Shown here: positions 47,166-59,420 of the stretch, piece by piece
Numbering within the stretch: position 1 is the first letter of the stretch
How the letters are laid out: each line of letters begins with the position of its first letter
Assembly (NCBI RefSeq): GCF_021347895.1
Contig: NC_067116.1
Location: 45,256,628 to 45,320,627, forward strand
Reading direction: 5' to 3'
Source: Acanthochromis polyacanthus
Taxonomy: Eukaryota > Chordata > Actinopteri > Pomacentridae
DNA: 64,000 nucleotides
Notes under the pieces: model-generated
What the model was told of the DNA's origin: nothing
What the model saw: only the letters and a program-made list of their open reading frames with translations
Databases searched by the model: none
Translations under genes and position numbers: made by a program

Positions 47166-48324
47166 CTTCCCTCTCAGAAATCAATGGAGGCGGCTGATGT
47201 TTTCATCAGGAACGGGTCACGTAGTGGTTCTTGCAGCCGGGGGTCGAGCTGGAGCCACGCCCTCCGATTAGCAGCCATAACTGGAGCGCTGTGAGCAGCT
47301 GATGTGTAATTACAGCTCAGTCAGGATCTGCTGGATGTGTGAAATGACTCAGCTGCATCGTTGAGTCAGGGAGCTGCAAAGGTGTAGGCATTATGGGGAG
47401 AAAAGGAGAAAAATGACGATGAAATATCAAAAAAGTGGGTTAGAATGAGAGAGCACAGTGCACACTTTTGTTAGAAGTTGCACAGATTTTCTGTGGCTTT
47501 GCCGGTGCTGCTGCTCTCCACCATAAACACACAGAACGTCTTCTATTGTGAGACGCTCAGAGAGAATGCTTATTATTTTTTCAAAGCGATTATAGCTTGT
47601 GTTGTTTTTTCTGCTCCAGCGTTCGGAGCATAACGGCCTCTGCCGGGTTTAGACTTGAACATCGGTGGTTGCAGCCGCATATACAACGCCGGCTCCTGGA
47701 TTTTCTGTCAGGACTCGCTGACGGGAAAGTAAAAACCGGATATGGTCTCCCATTTTTCTCATTTATTAGGTCAGTTAACAGTTATATGCTACAGATTTTT
47801 ACATACATGTTTTTAAATGTAGCGTGTTTCCTGTCTGCTTGGTGTAAACATGGCCTGCAGTTCAACCGAAAAGTCCATGAATTCTTGTCAAGTCAGTGTT
47901 AGTAGCAGGTGAGTGGCTCATAGCTTCATGGTTACATCGAGGAGCACAGAATTTTTAGTTGTTTACAGAACTTGGTTAGAGCAAGTGGTTTCTTTTTGAC
48001 AATTTTTTAAAAATACGACATGTAGAGAAATTTGCATTTTCTGGACTAGCTGACAGGAAAGTAAAACTGGAAATGCGGCTCTTCACGTCTCCTGTTTTTC
48101 GACATCAGCTTCATTTATTTGGTCTAAACATCAATTTTAGCGTCATATAGGAGGAACGTAGGTTTTCACATACATGTTTTCAAATGTGGCTTGTTTCCTG
48201 TCTGCTCAGTGCAAACACAGCCTAAAAGTTCAACCTAAAAGGCCACGAATTTTTGTCAAGTCACTGTTAGTTTCAGCTGAGTCGCTAATGGCTTCACAGT
48301 TAAATAAGAAATATAGAGAAATTA
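47166..48324. other. Intron 2: unique stretch then partial repeat copies
   Basis: 47166-47640 is unique and GC-richer. 47690-48070 and 48070-48324 hold partial copies of the same units as the segmental duplication (CATGAATTCTTGTCAAGTCA, GACATGTAGAGAAATTTGC). Confidence 0.55.
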
Positions 48325-49765
48325 GCGTTTAGCGTTTGTTTTGCATTTTCTGCTATAATAAATAGATTAATTTGGGTATTATGTTTTAATTTTATGGCCA
48401 AAGTTCTTCTTAAACCCACTGGATGGATTACAACCAGCTTTATAAATCAAAATTTCAGCCTAGAACTCCATGAATTTTTTGTCAAGTCACTGTTAGTTTC
48501 AGCTGAGTCACGAATGGCTTCACGGTTGCGTCGAGGGGCACAGAATTTTTATTTTCTTCACAATCTAGTTAGAGCAGGGGTCGGCAACCCGCGGCTCCGG
48601 AGCCGCATGCGGCTCTTTCAGCCCTCTGTTGTGGCTCCCTGTAACTTTGGAAAATAAATTGTTCTGCCTTTCAGGCGCGTTTCAATGCATTTTAATATAG
48701 AGAGTTTTATTGTGAAATTACCGCTCTTATTTTGACGTGTCACTTCACCGGATGTGCTGCTGGGGTTTTCCCCTGGCTGGGACATGAGAACGCAAGGTTG
48801 ATGCGGAGGAGATGGAGAAGCAACGCCTGTAGTTTCACATCGTTTTGTACTCAAGAATGGCAAGCCTGTATATTAAAGCTCCACTCCAAGAAAGACACGT
48901 CTGTCTTTGATTCAAAAGTACTCATGATAGGATAATACACGTTACTCGCAAGAACACGGCAGCAGGTCAGAGAGTCAGAGGAGTGACGTCTTGGAAAACA
49001 GGGCAGCGACTTACCGGAGAAAAGTTATTAGCTTAAGATAAATAGATAAATAGATTTTACAAGTCAAATAGACATTCGCAAAATATTGATTTCCAGCTAA
49101 CATTACGTAACATTTGAGGTCCAGGAGCAAAAATGACATTAACCAGGTAAGATAAATATTAGTGGAAGGACACAATTTAAAAAATGAATCTAATTAGAGG
49201 CTTTGTAATTAATTAATCACGACTGATTAACAAGGACATAGAAGTAAAAAAAAAAAGCGATATATGCAGTGTTGTCTTCATTTTAAATGCCAAAAGGATT
49301 TTGCGGCTCCCGGTGTTTCCTTTTCTGTGGGAAACGGGTCGAAATGAGTGTTAAAGGTTGCCGACCCCTGAGTTAGAGCAAATAGTTTATTTTGGCAAAT
49401 TATTTATCTAAGACGTGTAGTAAAATGAAGCTTTCTAAGTTTAGATTTGGTGAAGTTTCCCAGTAAGACGAGTAGTTCAAGGACTCACTCAGAGTAGAAA
49501 ATCCTACAATTCTTTTTGTTTTTTTGTAGTTTCTGGTCATGATTTTTTTTAAAGATAAGACTCAGGTTTTGGAGTTTGGAGGATGATTAGTCAGCTTTAC
49601 TTTCACCAGATTTAAAGAGAGAAAACAGAGACTGATATTTATGCTGGAAGCGTTGGAAGGAAAGTCTCCGTAGTGACCGGTTGTTGTGTGCAGACGTGAT
49701 GTTATCGCACCGCTCCCGTGTCCATCATTCTGCTCGTTGTAGAGCGCTGCGTAATAAGAATATTC
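48325..49765. repeat. Segmental duplication, copy B, split by a hAT element
   Basis: Same order of blocks as copy A, ending CGTAGTGACCGGTTGTTGTG and CAGACGTGATGTTATC. Subtracting the 796-bp element and its extra 8-bp target copy leaves about 637 bp, close to copy A. Copies differ by many substitutions. Confidence 0.75.
48575..49370. mobile_element. Non-autonomous hAT transposon, 796 bp, perfect 8-bp target duplication
   Basis: Ends CAGGGGTCGGCAACC and GGTTGCCGACCCCTG are exact inverted repeats. AGTTAGAG flanks both sides (48567-48574 and 49371-49378), the 8-bp duplication of hAT insertion. Internally CGCGGCTCCGGAGCCGCATG (a GC-rich palindrome) follows the left end, and TTTTGCGGCTCCCGG lies near the right end. 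No transposase frame is left. Confidence 0.9.
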
Positions 49766-50589
49766 ATTACGGATTATTACTCCCAGAAATCAAGTGATGG
49801 GGTTGCCATGGCGATCTAGCAGGTTAACAGACCTTTGAAATAATGAAAACGCTGATCTTAGGCTTCACTTCATTCCTGCTTCGTCGTTCTTCATGTTTGG
49901 GTTCTCACTAATCAAACAGTAAAATAGATTTTTGACTTATTTGGAAGCTAAAATCCTTCACCTTTCCTCCTAATAGCAAACTTATGAATGAACAGATAAG
50001 GTTTTTTGACTTTTAACGTGTGCAGCAGACACACACCGAGGGCAGCGCACTTCCTCTCTGACATGTTGTGTAAAGTTTTATTGTCTGCGTTGAATCATTT
50101 GTTGGCCGAAGCGACGCGCACGGATCAGAAACGGCGTGAACTTTGGCCTATTAAATGCTAGTGAACTTTAGATGGGCTGTGACACCACTTTTTCCTTTTT
50201 TTTTCTCCACCTGTCATGCATATTCACGGTCACAGCGTCGGTGCCAAATTGTCCCTGAACAACCTTTTTACTCTTGGACGCGATTCGATGGACAAACATT
50301 AACCGGCCATTAAAAAACGACCGACAAACAAGAGGAGTGTGCGTCAGAGCCGTGTTTGCATGTGTGTTCATGTCTGTGCTGCAGACATGTTGGGAGTGAG
50401 AGGAGCACGTATGACGGTGTGCAGCGTAACAACCACCAGTTTAGACCTGAGTGTCGGAGCAGCAGAACGTGATGCAACGCCGGCTCCGGGACGATATGAG
50501 AACGCTTCCTGTAAACGTTTGGGAGTGTTTGATGTGTGGATACTGTACGTGTGCTACTGTAGCACGGCTCCACAGACGGGTTTCTTTTG
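49766..50589. other. Intron 2, no feature recognised
   Basis: Opposing chance frames at 50310-50624 (-) and 50339-50593 (+) lack domains. Confidence 0.45.
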
Positions 50590-50983
50590 GTGAAAAAAAA
50601 AATGCTAAAAATGTTTAAGAACATTCACAAAAAAAATCCAGAGACGGAGCAAAAAGATGGAGCAAAAAATTTCACTGGATTTTGTTGATTTTTATGTGAA
50701 TGTTCTTAAAGAAAGTATGAGAAGTTCTACTGATATATATGGAATCACTTCACATATTTCTAGGATTTTTTTTCGAAGATTTTTACTCATTTTTGAAAAT
50801 ATTTGAAGGAATTTTTTTTAATAAAACTTTTATAGGAAATTTGTAAGGAATTATTTGAATTTTCTTCCTGAAGGTTTTTGCAAATTTTCAGATATTTGGG
50901 AATTTTTTTGCTGAAGTTTTGGAGTTTTTCCAGACAAGGAAGCAATATTTTTGGTGCCCATAAATGAGGACAACAGGAGGGTT
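50590..50983. mobile_element. 5'-truncated copy of the AACCCTC-end MITE
   Basis: Ends GGACAACAGGAGGGTT like the copy at 15389-15403 and shares GTGAATGTTCTTAAAGAAA, CAAATTTTCAGA and GGTGCCCATAAATGAGG. The left terminal repeat is missing. Confidence 0.7.
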
Positions 50984-51107
50984 AATAATCCTGAGTTTTG
51001 GTTGAGATTTAAGTTTAATTAAGTCAAATGATTACTCTAATCATGCAGCCATTCTCCCTTTTCTTTAAGCAGCTTCTTGTTCTGATGAATGGTGTAAAGC
51101 GTGGCGG

Positions 51108-51886
51108 TTAGAAAAGCTCCCTGACGTTCGTTAGAAAAGCTCACTGACGTTCCTTAGAAAAGCTCACTGACGTTCCTTAGAAAAGCTCACTGACGTTCCT
51201 TAGAAAAGCTCACTGACGTTCCTTAGAAAAGCTCACTGACGTTCCTTAGAAAAGCTCACTGACGTTCCTTAGAAAAGCTCACTGACGTTCCTTAGAAAAG
51301 CTCACTGACGTTCGTTAGAAAAGCTCCCTGACGTTCGTTAGAAAAGCTCACTGACGTTCCTTAGAAAAGCTCACTGACGTTCCTTAGAAAAGCTCACTGA
51401 CGTTCCTTAGAAAAGCTCACTGACGTTCGTTAGAAAAGCTCCGACGTTCGTTAGAAAAGCTCCCTGACGTTCCTTAGAAAAGCTCACTGACGTTCCTTAG
51501 AAAAGCTCACTGACGTTCCTTAGAAAAGCTCACTGACGTTCCTTAGAAAAGCTCACTGACGTTCCTTAGAAAAGCTCACTGACGTTCCTTAGAAAAGCTC
51601 ACTGACGTTCCTTAGAAAAGCTCACTGACGTTCCTTAGAAAAGCTCACTGACGTTCCTTAGAAAAGCTCACTGACGTTCCTTAGAAAAGCTCACTGACGT
51701 TCCTTAGAAAAGCTCCCTGATGTTCGTTAGAAAAGCTCACTGACGTTCGTTAGAAAAGCTCACTGACGTTCGTTAGAAAAGCTCCCTGATGTTCGTTAGA
51801 AAAGCTCACTGACGTTCCTTAGAAAAGCTCACTGACGTTCGTTAGAAAAGCTCCCTGATGTTCGTTAGAAAAGCTCCCTGATGTTC
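51108..51886. repeat. 23-bp minisatellite, about 34 copies
   Basis: TTAGAAAAGCTC then (A/C)CTGA(C/T)GTTC(C/G) repeats with a strict 23-bp period. Three variants alternate: ACTGACGTTCC (majority), CCTGACGTTCG and CCTGATGTTCG (mainly the right end). One copy near 51440 has lost four bases. Direct, gapless repetition with no variable spacers rules out a CRISPR array. High copy identity implies recent expansion and likely length polymorphism. Confidence 0.98.
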
Positions 51887-54800
51887 TTCAGCTGCAGCCG
51901 TGGATCTGCAGCAGGTTCCTGTTCAGGTCGGCCTGGATGAAACACATGAGGAAACTATTGCATCTTTAATTAGAGCTTCTGTGAATGAAAACTCACAGTT
52001 TACAAACTTAAACGTGCTCGTGTGCGCTGAGCGGCGGTGCAGGGCGGAGGAGCATTAGATGGAGCATTAAGTTTTATGTGTGAGTGGAAACTGTGGGTTG
52101 TTTCTGTTGTACTTTTATAGGGTTCCAGTAGCCTTAGGTAAGAACCAGGGGAGAGCCTGCATTCCTCTGATCTTACACTGCTCCTTACAAGCAGGAAAAC
52201 CATCGTGCATGTGTGTGTGTGTGCACGTGTGACTGTGTGTACACTAAGACTTGTCGCTTTTAACTGTGCAAGGGCTTTAAGTAAATTGTTGGCAATCCAA
52301 ACGGCGTGGATGAGGTCTGACGTTCATCGCCCAGCGCTGTTTTCTCAGTTTTCTATCTGTGCATTTACAGCTTTGTGCAGGTTTCCATTCAGATGTGGGG
52401 ATCCAGGACAGTAGTCGACTTTTTGTCAAGTGCAGGCTGCAATTTTCTCGGCTTTTACGAGCTGTCACCAGTCGCTGGGACGTTGTAGGCTGACTGAATG
52501 CGGCTGGCAGCGCCGCGGCTCAACACGCTAACGTCGAACACGCTCCTGTTTTCGGTTATTGGTGCATGTGGACGCGCCAAAGAACACGAGTTCAGGAATC
52601 ATCTGGTCGTCTTTAACACCGGATTCAGACCTCCACTGGCTGGCGTTAGAAATGAACAACAAGGATTTTCAACGTCTGTTTTCAACTTCTGTGTCTTTCT
52701 TTGAGATGAATTTTGGCAAGTCAAGTTGGATTAATTTAGTTTTGAGAGTCAAAACTGCAAAATATCCCCAATTTTCCACAGACCTTGACCTTACTTCAGA
52801 GTTCTAAGTTCTAAACTAGCAGCATTAGTTTATCTGACTGTCTTTTATCACCAGTAGTGGTCCAACAGACGTCCCAGTTTGCACACAGTTTGCTCATTGC
52901 ACCACTTGCCTTCAATTTTACATAAACTACCATTATATTAAAACTTTGCTGCAATGAAAACAGACCCTAACAGCCTCGATGAAAGACACTCACCAATAAT
53001 GAATGTAATCATTATTTCTTCTCTATAAAACATTTAAAGCAGCCAAAGCCGTTTGTGGTAAATTCCCCTCTAAATGAATTAAATATCGGCAGATCTGGAT
53101 CCATGTGAGCATCTCAACAGCAAAAGAGTTGCACAAAACAGCACCAGTGACTTCATTAAATACTTAAAATTATAAACTATCCCTGACGTGGAGACAGGAT
53201 TGATCCAGATCCATCAGGAGGTCACACTTTGTCCTCCACGGTTCTGACAGGTTTTTCATTTTTCATCCATCATTCAGTCCTTAATCCACCAGAAACCTCC
53301 AATCCTTAGCTTAGTTTAGCCCACTTCATTTATCTATGTGGACTATGAGTTCAGATGTCTTTCAGAATTGACTATTGATTGAATTTTCCACTGTGCGTAC
53401 GTAGACGTCTCTGAAAAACAAATAAATCAAGCTTCTTATTCTCAGTCAAAAGTAGTAACTGTCCAAAATGTTGGTGTCCAAATATCAGCTGTTCACAAAG
53501 GTTGTCAGGTCTAAAATGAGGAGGTTTTGTGGATCGCTGGCCGTAAACGAAGTATGTGGACAACCTGTGTTTGCCCAAAAATCACAAACAGCGCGTGCTG
53601 ACGACAAATTAAATGACGAAAATATTTGCTCACGTCCAACAAAATCAGTAGGTCAGTGAAATGTTCGGGACACACAGAGAAATCCTTTTGTTTACTTCTG
53701 CTTTTGATGCTCAAGAAATGACCTTTTAATATAAATGTGACACCAAAGATGGTAGAATTTAGTGTTTCTTTTAAGGCAGTGGGTTAATTTCAACTAAAAG
53801 TTTAAAAATGAGAGAATAAGTGAGCGACGCAAACAGCCCGCTGGATAGAAATGAAGCAGAGAAAGCTCAGGACTGGATTTTCAAACGAGAGGTGAAGCTT
53901 TAAGAGAAAACCGGAGGAAGTCGTTGTGATGTTCACAGATGAGAAAAGAGGCGAGAGAATAGGAGCAAACAGTGGATCTCCTGTTTAGATAAGGCTCTGT
54001 CTGCTGCACACCGTGTTCAGCCTCGCACAGCAGCCGTCCTCTGCTTGCACAACTAAAAACACACTCGCACAACCGGGAGGAAAAGCTTTTCAGGTTAAAG
54101 TTCGCTCTGCCTACGCCTACCAGCTCGCTGTTCGCTGCGATTGTTTTCAGGATCTCAAACGCAGGAACCTCGGATTATCTCCTGGTGACAAAAGACTCAG
54201 AGATCAGCAGGTTGACCCTCTGATGTCTGATAGTCTGCGTGGGGTTAGTGTCGCCTTCATGACAGGCTCCAGGAGGAGATCTGAGATGTTAGACTTTAAA
54301 TGACATTAGCTGAACTTCTACACTCGGTTTCATTAACGTGGCAGCAGCTGAACATGTGGGCTTCGCTTTCCTGCAAAACTTGCGATAGTTTTATTCTGTT
54401 AAAAAAGGCGCACGCAAAAGACTGCAGCAGGATGAATGAAAAAGTGGATCAGCGTCACCAGTAACTGTATTTATCAGGCGTGGTTCCAAATTATGACAGA
54501 ATTGAGCTAACGAGATGCGATAGCCATCTTTGGGTCGTTTCTTTGCTCCGTCAGAGCTGTCCACATATTTTTATTTCACCACAATCAGTCCAGAAACATC
54601 ACAGAAAGCAAAAGACACGAAACACCTTTCTAAAAATATAAATTTACTGCCATAGAGGTTAACAGGTAACAGTAGCTGAAGTTTCATTTGTTGCTTCCAG
54701 CTGTTCAGGAGTTTTTCCTCTCCGTTTATTAAACATCTGCAGCATCAGACAGCAGCAGGATCTGTATTAGTGCCTGTAAAGGCAGAAAGTCCAGCACATT

Positions 54801-55935
54801 AAAACAGAATTTTACTCAGTAAGAGTTGCTCAGGTTGAGTTCTAAGTTTCATCACAGCTGTTGGAATATTTTAATTTTACAGTTATTAAAGTAGAAGATA
54901 ACTCATCTTCACACTTGTAGTGAATTTCAGTGTTTTGGAAATCGTAAATATAGCAGACAGTTATTTGGAGAGTCTGAAAGCTGCTGTTGGCTTATATTCA
55001 TTTTTTTGCTTATTTATGGCATTACTGTGCATTAAAAGTCTCTCTGTGTTTGTCTAATCTCAGATAAATGACCGATATGGTACCAGGAGTGCAGTATTTG
55101 TCTGAATAAAGCCTTGAGAAACAGAGAAGTGTGTGAAAGCCAACAGATGAAGAAGCAGCGTTGTCTGAAAAAGACTTCAGAGGGAGCATGAGCAGTTGGC
55201 ATCAGAGGAGCTGAATGTGAAGCTCTGCAGTCCGTAATGTGTTACGAGCAGAAAAAGCAGGTAGAGCACGTCACACATCACTGCGTCTGTGCTGTCATCT
55301 GGTTTTCAGCGTGCCATGTCTGGGCCTCCGTCTGTGCAAAAGTGCATTTTTAAGTTCAACCAGAGTCGGTGTGTTTGTTGTTGTGTTTGAGTTTGTTTCC
55401 AGAGTTCTGTCCCGGCAACGGAACCAGAACACAGAGAACAAAGAGGGAAGTTTTGTTGGAAGTTATGGTTCGTGTCCTCACGTAGTCCCTTAGAAAGCTG
55501 CAAATTATCATTTTTACGCTTCTGTGGGTTAAACTAATCTAATTCAGTAGATCTAGCTTCATATTTAACCAGTCATAGTCATGTTTCACCTTTTGTTGAA
55601 CTCTTCCTTTAACATCTTTTTAGACAAATTAAGTTATTTTTAAAACAATTAACTTGACAGATTTAAATATTAAGGTTAAGACCCTCCAGATATGAATTTA
55701 CCTGAATAATGAAGCTTTTTAGAATTAAAACACTATAGAAATTATTTTTTAAAAAAGCAACTTTGCCCAACTACAGTCAATATTAAGGCTAAGACGTTTC
55801 AGTATTTTTAATAATGGAGGTAATCCTAATAAATTTAAACAGTGCCGTATTTTTAACGATGAAAAGTAATAAATTTAGAGCTCAAATTATACATGAACAC
55901 TCAACAAATCCAAGGATTCTCTGGATTTCTTGTGA
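51887..55935. other. Intron 2, no feature recognised
   Basis: Four kilobases of mostly unique intronic DNA. Frames at 52205-52414, 52498-52807, 53468-53714 and 54013-54303 have no domains and no splice-bounded context. No tRNA or clear repeat seen. Confidence 0.45.
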
Positions 55936-55939
55936 GCAA

Positions 55940-56830
55940 GCATTTGTTTTAAATTTTATTTTCATTTTGTTTATTTTTGTTTTGATTTAATTAAGGATAT
56001 TTTGGGGTTTATAAATTTAAACTTTATTTTAATTTAATTACATTTTAATTGTATTAAACTTTGTAAGAAATCATTAAAACATTATTTGTTTTTAATCAAT
56101 CTTTATTTTAAAAAATTAATTAATTTGAATTAAATTTAATCTAATTTGATTTAATTTTTGATTTAATTGTGCTTTTTTATTTAATTTAAAATTTATTTGG
56201 ATTTAATTAATTGAATTTTTTATTTCATTTTATTGTTTCCATCTTAACCTGGACTTTATTAAACTTTATGTACATTTCAATAAACTTTACTTAGATTTTG
56301 TTATTTTTTAAATTTTAGATTAGTAAACTTTGTTTTTATTTATTTAAAATGTAATAATATTTATTTAAACATTATTTGGATTTAATTAAACTTTATTTTG
56401 ATTTAATGTATTTTTATTTAGCTTTATTTTTATTTATTTTGAAATTTATGAATATTTAAAAATTTGGATTTAGTTGAAATTTACGTGGGTTTAATTACAT
56501 TTAGATTTTATATTGTTAAGCTTTGTTTGTATTTAATTAAAATATAATATTTCATTAAACATTATTTGGATTTAATTAAACTTTATTTGAATTAAATTCA
56601 AATTCAAATAATATTTTGAATATTTATTATTTGAATTTGACTTAAATTAAAGCAATTTAATTAAAATTTTGTCTGGGTTTAGTTAAACTTTATTTTTGAT
56701 TTAATTAGATTATTTATTTTACATGGAATTAGTTAAAGTTTATTTTGGTCTATTAAAATTTTATTTGGATTTATTTAAACTTCATCTTAATTAAATTATT
56801 GTTATATTTTTTTCCATTAACTAGTATCAC
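55940..56830. repeat. AT-rich array of ATTTAATTAAACTTTATTT words
   Basis: Degenerate repeats of GGATTTAATTAAACTTTAT-type words at 20-60 bp spacing over almost 900 bp. Very low G+C; no regular longer unit. Confidence 0.8.
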
Positions 56831-57015
56831 TGCTTTGATTGTGATCAGGTAACTCACACACATATTTAAGTAAATAACGTGAGCCGTGGATGTTTTCCTC
56901 TCTGCTTGGACTCGTTAGATTGGTGATGTTTCCATCAGTGTTTTATTTCTCATGTTACCAGATGAAGATGAGGAGGCCGGTGAATGAAGAGACGGAGCAA
57001 AATAAACACAGCAAA

Positions 57016-57096
57016 ACAAACACACACACTGTAAAACACACTCTAACACACACTATAAAACACACACTGTAAAACACACACTAAAACACACACACT
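57016..57096. repeat. CA-rich repeat of AAAACACACACT words
   Basis: AAAACACACACTGT and AAACACACACTA variants in tandem. Confidence 0.85.
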
Positions 57097-57641
57097 TTTG
57101 CTGGGTGGCCAGTGTCCAAGTGAAAAAGTGAAAAGAGGCTAAAGAGAGAAAGAAGACGGCCGTTTTCAGGATGGAGGCTCAGCGAGGCGTGATGTTTGGC
57201 CTCTTCCACCACCAACAAACACTTTGCTTCTTAATTGGGGTGTAAAAGTGTCTCTAATTCCAGACTCGCTTGTTTTTCCTGAAGCTTAATTAACCGTTTA
57301 ACAAAAAACACAGAAGCAGAAACACAAAGAAGGCGACTCTGAGGGTTTTTGGGGGTTGTTTATTTTTTGTCGTCCCCAAAGTTTCTTTATGTTTGTGCAT
57401 CTTGTTCAAGTTCAGAACCACCGTACAGGAAAATTATCTGGCAATGATACGGAAATCTTTAACCAGTCAGTGTGGAGCAGGAAAGATGTTCTTGGGGTTT
57501 CTAAAGACGAATACAAGTAAAAGGTTTGAAGCAAACAGGAAATAGATCTGAGCTGGACTTTATCCTGCTCATTTTTAGACATTATTTATGTTCTGTTTGT
57601 TGTTCCGCCAAGGAATGCAGTGACGTTATGTGATGATCAGT
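57097..57641. other. Intron 2, small LINE-tail fragment, otherwise unmarked
   Basis: 57438-57466 repeats ATCTGGCAATGATACGGAAA in + orientation, a word present inside the 24395-24870 copy; the main copy next to it at 57642-58240 is inverted, giving a short foldback. Nothing else supported. Confidence 0.5.
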
Positions 57642-58240
57642 GTCTGTCTGTCCGTCCGTCTGTCCGTCCGTCCGTCCGTCCGTCCGTCTGTCAGCAGCAT
57701 CACTCTAAAACAAACCAACAGATTTGGATGAAATTTTCCTTGAAGCTCAGAAATGACTCAAGGACCAAGTGATCAGATTCTGACAGTGATGCAGCTTATA
57801 GTCTGGATCCATGGATTGGTTAAAGATTTCTGTATCGTTACCAGATAGCAGCACGGTGTCACTGTAACCATGACAACCAGTGAACACTACATCAGCTGAT
57901 TGTGATCCTACTACAAATCCACCTCTGAGGACTTATCAGGACTTATCCATCAGAAATGATCCAAGGAACAGCTGATTAAACTGTGGGGGTGTTTCTGAGT
58001 CCCATCAATTCCTGCTACATATTTAGGTCACGTGATCCTGAATCCGTACATAACATACACATGCAGAACACACGCCTGTGCTCAGAGCAGGTCATTTAGT
58101 TTGTGGGTTCATCTGTATTAAATGGAAACATTCTGTTTTGCTGTGATTTCTGCCACAACAGATTTAAAGATTTAATCTGTCAGAAATGATTCAACGACTG
58201 AGCAGCCTTGGAGGAGGACTGCTCTGAGTGCTTTACTTGG
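57642..58240 (-). mobile_element. LINE 3' tail, RTE-like, copy 3, inverted
   Basis: Reverse complement of the 24395-24870 copy over its full length, with the (GTCC/GTCT)n tail at 57642-57693 now at the left. Retains the middle section missing from copy 2 (CAGAGGTGGATTTGTAGTAG on the minus strand). Tail units are GGAC/AGAC rather than pure GACA. Confidence 0.7.
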
Positions 58241-59420
58241 TATTTTGTCTTTTAATCTTGTATTTTATGATGTGCTACATGCATTGTGCAGCTCTTTTGT
58301 TCTTCTCCTGTGTGTTTTGAAATTTGCTTCAAGCTTAAGTTTGACATTTATTAATTGCAGCTCTAATGATATTTGCAGTTCCGAATTTGTGATTTTTTTT
58401 TTAAGCACTTCTCGAGCTGTGAGTCTTTTCTCCACCTGAGCAGCAAAACGCTTCAATGATCGTATTTGAATTGGTCTTCAGTTTCCGGCTCTTGAATTGC
58501 AGCTGATGTGATTTCAACAGAGACACAAACAGAAGAAGGAGCCCATTTGTTCTCATCTTTCTCTCGTTTATTGCATTAGATGTCTGATGCTGTCTGTCTG
58601 TGATGGTGAAAGCTTTTCCGCCGTGGCTTTCCTCACGTCAGCACTCGTTCGCTGGCGTTTGAATTACCATGAATATCTTATAAAGGACAAGGAGTGACAG
58701 GAGGAGACAAAAAGACTGAAAGAGAGGGGAAGGAAGGGTAGGAAACAAGACAGATGGAGAGGGAGAGGGAGTAATCACGCTCTTGTGTTTTCCTTCCCGG
58801 CAGCTTGCATCCTTGTTAGCGGATCCAAATTAGCTTTGATAAGCTGGCATCGGCTGTCTGAGTGTTTGTGCGGTAGCGGGCGGGCAGCGCTAGCCGAGCG
58901 CTCTGGGGGATCTGGAAAACCATCTCTCCTGCAGCTCATCAATGGACCGGCACTCTGCTCAAACACGCATGCTAACAGACACCACCGCCCACCTCTGCTG
59001 GAGGAGACGAGCTGCTCGCTGGACAAGTCGCCATCGTAGCAGAGAACGGGGCTTCTGAGGACAGCTGCACAGACGAGGCATTCCTTATGTCACAATGCTC
59101 GCTTCTTTTGCATTTTTGTTGTTTTTTTTTCAACGTACACTTAATATTTCTGAACCCGACACCCCCTCCTGTCGACAGGGAGTCTTATATTTCGTGCAAA
59201 CGAGGCGAACGGTTTGATTCTCTTTTGTTGGAGGTCGGTTTGATGTGTTTCGCCGTGCAGGAAGGCGTGTTGGCAGGCGAGCGGTTGTTACAGCCCGAGC
59301 TGTCTGAAAGGACTTCCTCATTACTTCCCGCCTTTGTCCAGAGTACTTCCTACCGCTGAGCTGTACGACCGGGCCCTGGGGGGAAAGCTGGCGGGCGAAA
59401 CAGAGTCGAGAAGGGAGGGT
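58241..59420. promoter_or_regulatory. Repeat-poor, GC-richer block in intron 2; candidate regulatory region
   Basis: 58590-59060 and 59160-59420 are repeat-free and rise in CpG content above the rest of intron 2 (for example GTAGCGGGCGGGCAGCGCTA near 58873). Frames on both strands at 58775-59039 are chance. An intronic enhancer is possible; only composition supports this. Confidence 0.3.

Noticed and set aside
51108..51886. Possible CRISPR array
   Set aside because: Eukaryotic intron; repeats are head-to-tail without variable spacers.
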